Part shown: positions 8,886-18,214 of the stretch, one piece after another | How positions within the stretch are numbered: position 1 is the stretch's first letter | Layout of the letters: each line of letters starts with the position of its first letter | Assembly (NCBI RefSeq): GCF_000684975.1 | Contig: NZ_BAXZ01000029.1 | Location: forward strand, 1 to 64,000 | Direction of reading: 5' to 3' | Source: Paraburkholderia acidipaludis NBRC 101816 | Lineage (GTDB): Bacteria > Pseudomonadota > Gammaproteobacteria > Burkholderiales > Burkholderiaceae | DNA length: 64,000 nucleotides | Program-made: the position numbers and the translations under genes | Notes under the pieces: generated by a model | Databases searched by the model: none | Told to the model about the DNA's origin: nothing | Seen by the model: the letters and a program-made list of their open reading frames with translations, nothing else

Positions 8886-9792
8886 TGCGCCGCGCGCGCT
8901 GATCACCGGCATGGGCGGCTTCACGGGCCGCTACATGGCCGAGCGGCTCGTGGCCGGCGGCTATCGCGTGTGGGGCACGGTACGCAGCCAGGAGCCCGTG
9001 CCGCGCGAGACGATCCCCATTGCCGCCGACCTGCTCGACGAGCAAGCGCTCGCCGACGCCGTGGAAACGGTGCAGCCCGATGTCGTGCTGCACCTCGCCG
9101 CCGTGTCCCACGTGGCCAATGGCGACATTGCCCGCACCTATGCCGTGAACGTGGTGGGCACGCGCAATCTGCTCGAGGCGCTGGCCCGTCAGCCCCATGC
9201 GCCGCGCGCCGTTCTCATCGCCAGCAGTGCGAACGTTTATGGCAACGCGACGCAAGGCGTCATCGACGAAAGCGTGACGCCGCAGCCCGCCAACGACTAT
9301 GCCGTGAGCAAGCTTGCGATGGAGTACGTGGCGAAGCGATGGAACGCGCAGTTGCCGCTCGTGATCGCGCGCCCGTTCAACTACACGGGCGTGGGCCAGA
9401 GCCCCGACTTCCTGCTGCCGAAGATCGTCTCGCACTATGCACACCGCAAACGCTCGATCTCGCTCGGCAACATCGACGTGAGCCGCGAATTCTCCGACGT
9501 TCGCGACGTGGTCGACGCCTACGCACGGCTCATCGAAGCCGTGCCACGCGGCGAAACTTTCAATGTCTGCTCGGGCACCGGCTGGACACTGCAGGCCGTG
9601 CTGGACACGCTCGCCAAAATCGCCGGCTATACCATCGACGTCACGCTCGATCCGCGCTTCGTCCGCGCCAACGAAGTGCGGCAGCTCGTGGGCTCGCACG
9701 CGAAACTCGACGCCGCGATTGGCCCAATGACGCGCGTAAGGCTCGAAGACACGCTGCGCTGGATGTACGAAGACGCCCGCCGCGCTGCCTGA
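8872..9792 (+). CDS. bceM: GDP-6-deoxy-4-keto-D-mannose reductase (GDP-D-rhamnose forming)
   Basis: The 306-residue SDR protein begins with the Rossmann motif TGMGGFTGRYMAE, has IASSANVYGN as its Ser-containing strand and YAVSKLAMEY as the catalytic Tyr/Lys helix. The RPFNYTGVGQSPDFLLPKI segment is typical of RMD/GMER-like reductases. It should reduce the 4-keto group of the BceN product to give GDP-D-rhamnose, the donor for the rhamnose residue of cepacian. The start lies inside the end of bceN (14-base overlap). The gene ends 27 bases from the convergent bceK. The alternative product, GDP-L-fucose-type sugars, is less likely in this cluster. Confidence 0.88.
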   Translation: MTRSDAPRALITGMGGFTGRYMAERLVAGGYRVWGTVRSQEPVPRETIPIAADLLDEQALADAVETVQPDVVLHLAAVSHVANGDIARTYAVNVVGTRNLLEALARQPHAPRAVLIASSANVYGNATQGVIDESVTPQPANDYAVSKLAMEYVAKRWNAQLPLVIARPFNYTGVGQSPDFLLPKIVSHYAHRKRSISLGNIDVSREFSDVRDVVDAYARLIEAVPRGETFNVCSGTGWTLQAVLDTLAKIAGYTIDVTLDPRFVRANEVRQLVGSHAKLDAAIGPMTRVRLEDTLRWMYEDARRAA

Positions 9793-9819
9793 TGCCTGCG
9801 CGGCGAAGACGCCGTTGCT

Positions 9820-10989
9820 TCAATGCGCGCCGTTCGTTGTGCCAATTGCCTCCGCATACACCGCGGCCACGCGTTTCGCAATCACCGTATTATCGAAGTG
9901 ATTGCGCGCGTAGTCGCGGCACGTCTGCGCGTCGGGCAGTTTGATACGCCCCGTTAGCGCAGCGTCAACGCCGTCGGCAATCGCGCCCGCGCCCGTGGCC
10001 GGCAGCACGAGATCCTGCGAGAGCCCCGCCACCGCTTCCGGCAGTCCGCCCACCGGCGTCACGAGCACCGGCGTACCGGCCGCGAGCGACTCCACCGTGA
10101 TGAGGCCGAAGCCCTCCAGCGCCACCGTGGGCACGACGGAAAGCGTCGCCGCGCGGTACAGCGACGGCAGGTGCGCATCGGGCACGAAGCCGAGCAGCTT
10201 CACGTTGCCGGCGAGGCCCGCGTCGTCGATGCGCTGCTGCAGCTCCGCTTCAAGTCGTCCACGCCCGGCGATCAGCAGCAGCACGTCCGGATGGCGCGCA
10301 CGGATCCGCGCGATCGCGTCGATCAGATCTTCGAGGCCCATGCGGCGCACGAGCCGCCGCACGGCCAGCACGATCGGCCTCCCCTGCGGCAGCTGCAGCT
10401 TCAGGCGTGCTTCCGCCTGCGTACAGGGCGGATCGAACTGCGATGTATCCACGCAGCCCGGCACCACGCGCACACGCTCGGGGGAAATCGCATAGCGCTT
10501 CGTGAGGATGTCGCCGAATGCGCGCGACAGCACGATGAGCCGCGAAGAGCGCTCGTACACCGACTGCTCCAGATAGTGCTTGATGCGCTGGCTCAGCGAC
10601 GCCGCGCCTTCCACGAAGCTTTCGTCAGCCCATGGCCCCTGGAAATGCGAGACCTGCGGAATGCCGCGCGTCACGTCGAGCCCGGGGAACGTATAGAGGG
10701 CGAAATGCGAAGAAATCACGTCGGGCCGATGTCGGCTGATCTCGCGGCGCAGCGCGTGGCGCGCGGCCATGAGGCGCAGCGGCAGCGCGCGCGCGGCGGA
10801 ACCGAAGCCGTTGATCGCCCCGCCGCTATCTTGCGCGACCTTGGGCGAGCCGGCCACGACGCCGCGCACATGAACACCCGCGCCGGGCAGCGCGCCCACG
10901 AGCGAGTAGTACATGCGGTCGAGCCCGCCCGCACGTTCGGGAAACCAGTGCATGCCGATCTGCAGCGAATGGATGGAATGAGTCGTCAT
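9820..10989 (-). CDS. bceK: Glycosyltransferase family 4 protein
   Basis: This 389-residue GT-B glycosyltransferase has N-terminal IGMHWFPERAGGLDRMYYSL, the central VVPGCVDTSQFDPP, VRRLVRRMGLEDLIDAIARI and the donor-site EGFGLITVESLAAGTPVLVT. It should act on the cytoplasmic face of the inner membrane in repeat-unit assembly. It is the last gene of the leftward bceB-K run and converges on bceM. GAGG lies nine bases upstream of the ATG, and the 27-base gap to bceJ suggests co-transcription. The sugar added cannot be predicted. Confidence 0.85.
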   Translation of the reverse strand: MTTHSIHSLQIGMHWFPERAGGLDRMYYSLVGALPGAGVHVRGVVAGSPKVAQDSGGAINGFGSAARALPLRLMAARHALRREISRHRPDVISSHFALYTFPGLDVTRGIPQVSHFQGPWADESFVEGAASLSQRIKHYLEQSVYERSSRLIVLSRAFGDILTKRYAISPERVRVVPGCVDTSQFDPPCTQAEARLKLQLPQGRPIVLAVRRLVRRMGLEDLIDAIARIRARHPDVLLLIAGRGRLEAELQQRIDDAGLAGNVKLLGFVPDAHLPSLYRAATLSVVPTVALEGFGLITVESLAAGTPVLVTPVGGLPEAVAGLSQDLVLPATGAGAIADGVDAALTGRIKLPDAQTCRDYARNHFDNTVIAKRVAAVYAEAIGTTNGAH

Positions 10990-11016
10990 CGCGTGTGTCC
11001 TCGTTCTATTCGTGTC

Positions 11017-12222
11017 TCAAAGGGTTTCGGCGCGCGGCAGTACGGCGGGCGTCAGCACGCGCCCCTCGCAGGCGCCCGTTGCTTCGGTCGCGTCGCCGGC
11101 CAGTTGCCGATAAAGCGCAATGTATTGCGCGGCCATGCGCGCCCAGCCGAACGACGTTGCAAGCTGTGCAGCGGCTTCGCCCATCGCGAGGCGCCGCCGC
11201 GTATCGTCGGCAAGCTGCTGAACCGCGCGGGCGAGCGCCGCCGCGTCGTCGGGGTCGTCGAGCACGATGCCGCAGTCCGGCGTGATGATTTCGGCGCCGC
11301 CCGCCGTGCGGGCGGTGACGACCGGCAGGCCGGCCGCCATCGCCTCCAGCAGCGAAAGGCTCATCGCTTCGTAGCGCGAAGGAAAGACATAGGCATCCAC
11401 GGAGCGCATCAGTATCGGCATCTCGCGCACGAGGCCGAGAAAATGCACGCGCGACTCGATGCCCAGCGACTGCGCGAGCGCAGGATAGGGACTGCCAGGC
11501 AAATAGCCGGCCACGGCCAGATGCACGCGCTCGGGCAGCGCCTTCAGCGCATGCAGCACGGTGCCCAGATTCTTGCGCGGGGTGCGCAGGTCGCCCACGA
11601 AGAGCAGCAAAAACGCGTCGGCCGGCAACTCGAACTTCGCGCGGTTGGCGCTTGCCGACGAGAAGGCCTGCGTATCGACGCCGTTGTAGATCACGTCGAG
11701 ACGCTCCACGGGCTCGCCGCCGCAGGCGCTGATCTCGTCGGCCACCTTGCGCGAAACGGCGGCGATCACGCGCGAACGCCGGTACGCCCAGCGTTCGAGC
11801 ATGGCGTTCGCGCGCGTATAGACGAACTGATACGCCGACCAGACGCCGCCCGTGAGCGCGAACGGGTAATACTTGCTGCGCGCCCAGCCGCCGTGCACGA
11901 AGTGCGCGGTGTTGACGTCCGCATGAGCCCACGTGATGAAGCCGTTCACGTGCAGCACGTCGTACTCGTGACGGTGACGGCGCAGCCATAGCGCGCTCTT
12001 CGCCGCAAACACCTGCTGGCGCAGCAGATTGGTGGGCCACGCGCGCGAGGGCTGCACCTGCACCCACTTCACGCGCGGATGCGCGAGCAGCTCCGGCGCG
12101 ACGTGCGACGCCACGAGCGTCACCTCGAAGCCCTCTTCGAGCGCGGCGCGCGCGATCTCGTGATTGACGCGCCCCTGGCCGTCGTTATGGCGCACGACGT
12201 GCGTGACGATTGCAACTCTCAA
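11017..12222 (-). CDS. bceJ: Glycosyltransferase family 4 protein
   Basis: This 401-residue GT4 protein starts RVAIVTHVVRHNDGQGRVNH. It contains the acceptor-domain VIYNGVDTQAF, the domain-2 strand LLFVGDLRTPRKNLGTVLHA and the donor-site SRYEAMSLSLLEAMAAGLPV. The likely start is TTG at 12220-12222, which overlaps the stop of bceI (TTGA) and is preceded by AAGGAG at about twelve bases. No ATG lies nearby. It is expected to add one sugar of the lipid-linked cepacian repeat. The family is certain; the position in the assembly order is not. Confidence 0.85.
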   Translation of the reverse strand: MRVAIVTHVVRHNDGQGRVNHEIARAALEEGFEVTLVASHVAPELLAHPRVKWVQVQPSRAWPTNLLRQQVFAAKSALWLRRHRHEYDVLHVNGFITWAHADVNTAHFVHGGWARSKYYPFALTGGVWSAYQFVYTRANAMLERWAYRRSRVIAAVSRKVADEISACGGEPVERLDVIYNGVDTQAFSSASANRAKFELPADAFLLLFVGDLRTPRKNLGTVLHALKALPERVHLAVAGYLPGSPYPALAQSLGIESRVHFLGLVREMPILMRSVDAYVFPSRYEAMSLSLLEAMAAGLPVVTARTAGGAEIITPDCGIVLDDPDDAAALARAVQQLADDTRRRLAMGEAAAQLATSFGWARMAAQYIALYRQLAGDATEATGACEGRVLTPAVLPRAETL

Positions 12223-13730
12223 TCGGTGATCTCCTTGATGCGGGCCTGGTGGCGCGTGAGCTTGCGCCAGTGGCCCGCGGCGAGCAGGGAAAAGACGCTG
12301 GAAAACAGCAGCAGACCGCCGGTGCCGACCAGCGAGTTCGTGAACACGAGCATGGCGAAGATCGAGATTGCAAGGCTCAGGCACGCCGTGGCATAGCGGT
12401 CCTCGGGCATGCGCAGCGCCTCGCGCACGGCGCGCACGATGAGCCACAGCACGCCCGAGAGGTACAGCAGCGTGCCGGGCCAGCCGAGCACGAACGGAAT
12501 GTTCATCACCCCGCTGTCGAAGCTGCCGTACTTGCCGAGCTGGCCGTTGTTGCTCGACAGCTTCGTCGAGGCGCCCGTGGCGCCCAAACCTTCGCCGGTG
12601 ACGTCGGTGAACGCGGTCTTCGCGAAGTCGGCGTAGAACTGGTTGCGCGCCTGGTAGCTCTGGTCGTTGCTGAGATTGCTGAGCGTGTTCAGGCGCTGCT
12701 GCATGCGGTCCGCAACGGGCCCGACGGTGAGCAGCGGCACGCAGGCAGCCACGAGCACGAGCGCGCTCACGATGATGCGAATGCGCACGCGATTGCTGGA
12801 CTTCATCAGTTGGATCAGCATGGCGATCGCCCAGCCGCCCCAGGTGGAGCGCACGAGCGAGAGCGCGAACGCGAAGAAGCCGAACGCCGCCGCGATCCAG
12901 CGCACGCGGTGCTTCGCCGCCATCACGAACACCATCGCGCCCATCATCGCGAACGCGAACGGTCCCGACGAATTCATCGTGCTGAACACGCGCACGCCGA
13001 ACGGCACGGGATCGCCCTGCGAGTCCATGTCCGAGCCCATCATCCACATGGCGTCCCACGGCGGCATCACGACGAACTGCACGATGCCGTAGGCGCCCAT
13101 CACGAGCATCCCGTAGATGAAGGTGTTGACGATGGTGTCGCGGCACTCGGGGTAGCGGCGCGTGAGTACCATGATGTGAAAGCCGATCAGGAGCGGATAG
13201 ATCCAGTTCGCGAGGTCGTACGCGGCAGCGGCCGGGCCGTTCGCCGCGAGGCCGATCACGAACGCATAGCCGATGCCGGCGAGCGCCAGCAGCAGCGGCA
13301 GGCCGCGGCGCTGCGCGAGCAACGGGTAGTAGCGCACGAGCGAGATGCCGCTGATCATCGTGACCGCGAGCGGCGCGACCTGAATCAGGCTCGTGGGCGT
13401 GAAGGCGCCCTTGCCGAAGTCGGCAAGGCGCCGCACCTCGGGACTCAGGAACCATAGCCACCACATGAAGCCGATATAGCGCACCGGATTCACGAAATAG
13501 AGCCAAAAACCGACCATGATGGCGAGCACGGGGAACGCGAGCGTGAGCACCGTGCCCTGGTGCGCCGCCACGAGCAGCGCCGTGAAGACCCACAGCGCCG
13601 CCGGCGGCAGCGTATCGCGGCCCAGCACGCGGCGCAGGCCCGATGGCTGCCGGCCTTGCGCGGGCGGGGCCGGCGTGGGGGGCGACGGGTGGCCCGGCAG
13701 CGGGCCGGATGCGGCGTAAGGCGTGCGCAT
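12219..13730 (-). CDS. bceI: Polysaccharide polymerase (Wzy / O-antigen ligase-like)
   Basis: This 503-residue polytopic membrane protein has about ten to twelve segments and a large loop ending in GEGLGATGASTKLSSNNGQ, followed by NIPFVLGWPGTLLYLSG. That pattern is characteristic of the Wzy/O-antigen ligase family (PF04932). It should polymerise repeat units on the periplasmic side after flipping by BceQ. The first 50 residues are Pro/Gly-rich and cytoplasmic. The start is the ATG at 13728-13730, two bases after the bceH stop; a TTG at 13736 that overlaps that stop is an alternative. The gene is tightly packed between two glycosyltransferase genes. Confidence 0.87.
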   Translation of the reverse strand: MRTPYAASGPLPGHPSPPTPAPPAQGRQPSGLRRVLGRDTLPPAALWVFTALLVAAHQGTVLTLAFPVLAIMVGFWLYFVNPVRYIGFMWWLWFLSPEVRRLADFGKGAFTPTSLIQVAPLAVTMISGISLVRYYPLLAQRRGLPLLLALAGIGYAFVIGLAANGPAAAAYDLANWIYPLLIGFHIMVLTRRYPECRDTIVNTFIYGMLVMGAYGIVQFVVMPPWDAMWMMGSDMDSQGDPVPFGVRVFSTMNSSGPFAFAMMGAMVFVMAAKHRVRWIAAAFGFFAFALSLVRSTWGGWAIAMLIQLMKSSNRVRIRIIVSALVLVAACVPLLTVGPVADRMQQRLNTLSNLSNDQSYQARNQFYADFAKTAFTDVTGEGLGATGASTKLSSNNGQLGKYGSFDSGVMNIPFVLGWPGTLLYLSGVLWLIVRAVREALRMPEDRYATACLSLAISIFAMLVFTNSLVGTGGLLLFSSVFSLLAAGHWRKLTRHQARIKEITD

Positions 13731-13732
13731 CG

Positions 13733-14881
13733 TCAAAGACCCCGCGTCAGCCCGCGCACCGCAGGCGCCGCGTCCGCCGCCGCGCTGCGCGCCTGTTGCG
13801 CCTCACGTTCCAGCAACATCTCGCGCGTGAGCTGCACATGCTGAAACGCGTAGTGCTGCGTGGTCAGGTCGCGCTCGCGCAACTGCTCGCCGGCCGCGCG
13901 CGCCAGGGCTTCGGCGCGCTCCGGATTCGCGGCGAGCGCGCTCACGGCCTCGCGCAGCTGCTGCGCATCGAACGGCGCGACCCACGAAACAGCCTTCTCG
14001 TCGAAGTAGTCGTCGAGCGCGCCAACCTTCGTCGCGACCATCGGCTTGCCGAGCGCGGCGGCTTCGAGCATCACCGTGATGCCGGAGGCGTGCGTATTGG
14101 GCCGTAGCGGCACGACGATCAGGTCGGCCCAGTCGTAGAGCGCGCGCTGCTGCTGGATGCCGGAAACCCGTGCGATTTCGACGTTCGATGCGCGCGCCGA
14201 CGACGGAATGCGCCGCCGCGTGGCGATCCGCACCTCGAAGCGCGCGTCGTTGCCGAGCGCCTCGACGAGCGTGGCCCAGTCGCGGTCCCGGTCGTTGCCG
14301 ATGGCGGCCACGCGCAACGGCGCGTGCGGCTGCCATTGCGCAGGCGGGCATAACGGAAAATCGTTCGTGTTCAGGCCGTAGAGCACGCGGCGCGCATTGC
14401 GCCCGAAATAGCGGCCGCACAGCGCGGCGTTTTCGCTTGCGAGCGTCGTGAGCATGTCGGCGCGTCCGAGCAGCCGGCGATAGAGCGCGCGGCGCAGCGC
14501 ACCGTAGCCGCCCCAGCGATCGAGCAGCCAGACGCTTTGCGCGAGCAGGAGCGGCCGGTCGCCGCCCTTGCGCGCCTGCATCAGGAGCAGCAGCGCCACG
14601 GCCAGATGCTCCTGCTCCGTGTGCGTCCAGATCACGTCCGACTGCAGGATCGCGCGCCGATTGCGCCACGTATGGATGAAGTCGAAGCCGAGCGCCGCCT
14701 TCAGCGCGCGGCGCAGAAAGCGCATGGGCGCGCGCTCGTTCGCATCCCGCGAATAATCAAGCGCGAACTCCGGCGATTCGGCGAAATGGTAGCCATACAG
14801 GCAGCCGATGTTCTCGCCCTGGCGATAGCGGCGCGGATCCGCTCCGTGGAAGAGATGGACGTGGACTTGCGTACTGCTCAT
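13733..14881 (-). CDS. bceH: Glycosyltransferase (GT-B, family 4-like)
   Basis: The 382-residue protein has weak N-terminal similarity to GT4 enzymes but a clear C-terminal donor-binding region, ASGITVMLEAAALGKPMVATKVG, preceded by RALYDWADLIVVPLRPN. The N-terminal half (HVHLFHGADPRRYRQGENIG, SDVIWTHTEQEHLAVALLLL) has the spacing of a GT-B acceptor domain. GGAGG lies seven bases before the ATG. The last 50 residues are Ala/Arg-rich and probably disordered. It should add one residue of the cepacian repeat unit. The assignment to bceH rests on position between bceG and bceI. Confidence 0.82.
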   Translation of the reverse strand: MSSTQVHVHLFHGADPRRYRQGENIGCLYGYHFAESPEFALDYSRDANERAPMRFLRRALKAALGFDFIHTWRNRRAILQSDVIWTHTEQEHLAVALLLLMQARKGGDRPLLLAQSVWLLDRWGGYGALRRALYRRLLGRADMLTTLASENAALCGRYFGRNARRVLYGLNTNDFPLCPPAQWQPHAPLRVAAIGNDRDRDWATLVEALGNDARFEVRIATRRRIPSSARASNVEIARVSGIQQQRALYDWADLIVVPLRPNTHASGITVMLEAAALGKPMVATKVGALDDYFDEKAVSWVAPFDAQQLREAVSALAANPERAEALARAAGEQLRERDLTTQHYAFQHVQLTREMLLEREAQQARSAAADAAPAVRGLTRGL

Positions 14882-14951
14882 TCGGGGTCCTCCGTAGTAT
14901 TGCTTCGGCCTGCTTTCGATCTGCTTTTACGCCGCCCCTTTGGGCCGCCCC

Positions 14952-15878
14952 TCAGGCGAGCGCGCGGCGAGCCTCGCGTGCGCCGCCGCGCACCGCGCGC
15001 CAGCGCGCGAGCGCCGCGCCCGCCTGCTGTCCGCGCAGCGCACCCACGGCGGCATGCAGCACGCCGGGGTAGACGCGCGTGCCGACGAGCGCGTACCACC
15101 ACCACGCCGTCTCGCGCCGCAGCGGCGAAAGGTGGGCGCGCAGTATCAGGTGCAGGTTGAATGCCGCGTTGCGCAGGGAAGCGAGCGTCTGCGCATTGCG
15201 CGGATCCTCGCCGGGGCGCGGCGCCGGATAATGGTCCACAGCCACGCGCGGGTCGTAGACGAGTTTCCAGCCGGCGTGCTTCACGCCCATGCTGAACGCC
15301 ATGTCGTTATGGGTCTGCGCGCCCGAGCCGCGCAGGCGGCGGTCGAACCGCAGGCCGGCGATGGCGGCGCGCCGGTAGCTCATGTTGGCGCCCTTGAGCA
15401 GATCGACTTCGCGCGCCGCGCCCACGCCCAGGTGATGATTGCCGACGATGCGGCCCGTGCGCTGCAGCTTGCCGACGAGTTCGCGCTCGCCGTCGAGCAC
15501 GCGGCCGTTTTCGTGCACCCAGTCGCGCCCGCCCAGCGCGCCCAGCTGCGCGTCGGCCTCGAACCACGCGGCGATGCGTTCGACCCAGTCCACGCGCGGC
15601 GCGGCGTCGTCGTCGGTGATGGCGATCACGTCGCCCGTCGCGGCTTCCAGACCGCGGTTGAGCGCCGCCACCTGGCCCGGCTCGTCGACGATCGCCACGT
15701 CCACGTTCAGCACGCGCGGCGTCACATGTTCGGCGAGGCACGCATGGGTCGCATCGTCGTCGGCGCGCGCCACCACGACGATCTGTTCGGGGGTACGCGC
15801 CTGGCGCAACAGTGCCGAGAGGCAGCGCGCGAGGTCGTCGGGGCGCCGGTAGGTGGGCACGAGCACGGTCACTTTCAT
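14952..15878 (-). CDS. bceG: Glycosyltransferase family 2 protein
   Basis: The 308-residue protein begins MKVTVLVPTYRRPDDLARCL, the classic GT2 start. It has the nucleotide-binding acidic cluster in DVIAITDDDAAPRVDWVERI and GANMSYRRAAIAGLRFD before a distal acidic region (THNDMAFSMG). A C-terminal hydrophobic stretch near RRETAWWWYALVGTRVYPGV may contact the membrane. GGAG precedes the ATG by ten bases. It lies immediately downstream of bceF and should transfer one sugar from a nucleotide donor on the cytoplasmic side. Donor specificity is unknown. Confidence 0.87.
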   Translation of the reverse strand: MKVTVLVPTYRRPDDLARCLSALLRQARTPEQIVVVARADDDATHACLAEHVTPRVLNVDVAIVDEPGQVAALNRGLEAATGDVIAITDDDAAPRVDWVERIAAWFEADAQLGALGGRDWVHENGRVLDGERELVGKLQRTGRIVGNHHLGVGAAREVDLLKGANMSYRRAAIAGLRFDRRLRGSGAQTHNDMAFSMGVKHAGWKLVYDPRVAVDHYPAPRPGEDPRNAQTLASLRNAAFNLHLILRAHLSPLRRETAWWWYALVGTRVYPGVLHAAVGALRGQQAGAALARWRAVRGGAREARRALA

Positions 15879-15925
15879 CGCACGATTTCTCCGTGTTGGG
15901 TTCGGTCCAGATTTCGTCCCATGCC

Positions 15926-18154
15926 TCAGGCGCTCAGGTATTCCTGCACGCCCGCATAGCCGTAGCCATAGTTGCCGCGTGCGCGCTGCGGCACGGCGTT
16001 GAAGATGCCGCCCTGCACCCGCACGCCTGCCGTGCGCAGACGCTTGAGCGTGTCGGCAATCTCGCCTTCCGAATGCATGCCCGAGCGCAGCACGAGGAAC
16101 GTCGACCCCGCGTGGCCGCCGATGATCGCGGCGTCCGTCACGGCCAGCACGGGCGGCGTGTCGACGAGCAGAATGTCGTAGCGCTTCGAAAGTCCTTCGA
16201 GGTACTGACCGAGTCGCGGCGACATCAGCAGCTCGGAAGGATTGGGCGGGCGGCGGCCGCACGAGATGAAGTGCAGGTTGTCCACTTCGGTCGCGCGGAT
16301 GGCCTCGTCGAGCGAGATCTGGCCCGACAGCAGCTCGGAAAAGCCGTTTTCCTGGGGCACGCCCAGATGCCGTTCGAGCGCGCCGCGGCGCATGTCGCCG
16401 TCGATCATCAGCACGCGCTTGCCCGAATGCGCGAGCAGCACCGCGAGATTCGCGGTCATGAAGCTCTTGCCCACGCCGGGCACCGAACCCGTGAACATCA
16501 CGACGTGGTTGCGCGCGTCCATCACGCTGAACTGCAGCGAGGTGCGCAGACTGCGCAGGCTCTCCACCGTGAGATCCTTCGGGCAGGCGTTGGCGAGCAC
16601 TTCGCGCAGGCGCGTGCCGCCGCGCGTCGGGGCGCGCTTCTCGAGCGCCACCTGCTCCGCCGAAAGCGGCACGAGACCGTACACGGGCAGATGAAAGGTG
16701 CGTTCGATCTCGTCGGCGTCGACGATGCCCTTGAAGAGATTGCGGCGCATCAGCACGAAGCCGGTGCCGAGAATCAGGCCGAGCAGCGTCGCCGCGGAAA
16801 TGATCAGCAGCTTCTTCGGCTTCGAGGGCTTGCCCGGGCGCATCGCCGTGTCGACGATATGCACGTTGCCGCCCGTGCCCACGCGCTGCACCGAAAGCTC
16901 CTGGATACGATTGAGCAGCAGGACGTAGATGTCTTCCGCCACCTTGGCATCGCGCTGCAGCTGCACCGCCTTCACCTCGGTCGCGGGCAGGTCGCGGAAA
17001 CGCGTGTCGTACTTCTGCTGTTCGCCCTCGAGCTGCGCGAGCTGCTGGCGCGCCGCGATGAGCACCGGATGCTGGTCGCCGAAGCGCTGGTCGAGCGAGG
17101 CGATCTGCAGCTTGAGCGCAGAAACCTGCTGCTCGTACTGCACGCTGCCTTCCAGATAGATCTTCGCTTCGTCGCTCGCGTCGATCGATCCGGACTGCTT
17201 TTGATACGCGGTCAGCGCGGCTTCCGAGCGCTCCAGGTCCGACTTCAGGCGCGGTTCCTCGCCGCGCAGGAAGTCGAGCATCTTGCCCGCGTCGGCCTGC
17301 TTGGTCTCGATGTGCTCGTGCACGTAAGACTGCCCCACCGCGTTGGCAATGTCGGCGGCGCGCTGCGCGTCGGTGTCTTCGAGCGAGATGTCGATCACGC
17401 CCGTCTGCTTGCCCTGCTCCTGCACCGTGATGGCGTTCTGGAACGCCGTCACGGCGTCGAGATCGTTCATGCGCACCACGGTGAAACGCGTGCCGGGGCG
17501 CGCCACGAGCTTGCTCACGAGGAGCGTGATGCCGCTGCCCTGCGCGACCTGCCCTGCCTCGCCCTCCAGCAGCCGCTCGCCTTCAGGGCCGCTCAGCGCG
17601 TAGCGGCCGTCGCCGAGCGCGGTCATCGTGAGCTTCTGCCCTTCGAGCGAGGGCGGCACTTCCACCGAGTCCACGTCGGCCACCTCGCCGCCCCATGCAT
17701 ACGAGTTCAGTCCGAGCCATGGTTTCGCAGGGACGCCCGGCGTGGCGAGCCGGCTCGCGAGACTGCCCAGCACCGGAATCGTGTCGGGCGAGACCGAGAA
17801 GTTCAGCTTGAACTGCTTGACCACGGGCTCGATCACGCTGCGGCTCTTGATCATCTCGATCTCGGCGTCCGTGGGCAGCGAGGTCGAGGAGCCGCTCTTG
17901 ATGTCGGCGCCCGTCTGCGTTTGCGTGAGCGCCTGCGACGTGTAGTCGGAGGTCTCGACGCGAACCTGGGTGTCGGCCGAATAAACGGGCTTCGCCACAT
18001 AGCAGTAGAACACCGCGATGGCGATCACGGCTGCCGCGATGGCGATGAGCCAGCCGATGTCGTCGAGAATGACGCGCAGCAACTGGCCGAGGACCACGTC
18101 CTCTTCTTCGGTGCGGGCCGCGGGGGCCGCCTGCTGGGTGAATTGCATGCTCAC
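15926..18154 (-). CDS. bceF: Polysaccharide co-polymerase with fused bacterial tyrosine kinase
   Basis: In this 742-residue Wzc-type protein an N-terminal membrane helix (IGWLIAIAAAVIAIAVFYCY) starts the Wzz-like periplasmic domain. That domain includes a coiled coil at about residues 290-400, and a second helix (LLIISAATLLGLILGTGFVLM) follows. The cytoplasmic BY-kinase has Walker A GVGKS (about 560-564), Walker A' VLMIDGDMR and Walker B ILLVDTPP. The C-terminus carries a Tyr cluster (Y729, Y731, Y733, Y739), the usual autophosphorylation tail. It controls chain length and polymerisation together with the phosphatase BceD and channel BceE. The start could be GTG 18154 (GGGG eight bases upstream, used here) or ATG 18148. 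Confidence 0.92.
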   Translation of the reverse strand: MSMQFTQQAAPAARTEEEDVVLGQLLRVILDDIGWLIAIAAAVIAIAVFYCYVAKPVYSADTQVRVETSDYTSQALTQTQTGADIKSGSSTSLPTDAEIEMIKSRSVIEPVVKQFKLNFSVSPDTIPVLGSLASRLATPGVPAKPWLGLNSYAWGGEVADVDSVEVPPSLEGQKLTMTALGDGRYALSGPEGERLLEGEAGQVAQGSGITLLVSKLVARPGTRFTVVRMNDLDAVTAFQNAITVQEQGKQTGVIDISLEDTDAQRAADIANAVGQSYVHEHIETKQADAGKMLDFLRGEEPRLKSDLERSEAALTAYQKQSGSIDASDEAKIYLEGSVQYEQQVSALKLQIASLDQRFGDQHPVLIAARQQLAQLEGEQQKYDTRFRDLPATEVKAVQLQRDAKVAEDIYVLLLNRIQELSVQRVGTGGNVHIVDTAMRPGKPSKPKKLLIISAATLLGLILGTGFVLMRRNLFKGIVDADEIERTFHLPVYGLVPLSAEQVALEKRAPTRGGTRLREVLANACPKDLTVESLRSLRTSLQFSVMDARNHVVMFTGSVPGVGKSFMTANLAVLLAHSGKRVLMIDGDMRRGALERHLGVPQENGFSELLSGQISLDEAIRATEVDNLHFISCGRRPPNPSELLMSPRLGQYLEGLSKRYDILLVDTPPVLAVTDAAIIGGHAGSTFLVLRSGMHSEGEIADTLKRLRTAGVRVQGGIFNAVPQRARGNYGYGYAGVQEYLSA

Positions 18155-18214
18155 GTTACGATCCCCATGTCTCGTGTTGCGCCAGTACGTCCTGCTTCCG
18201 GGTGGCCACGCGCA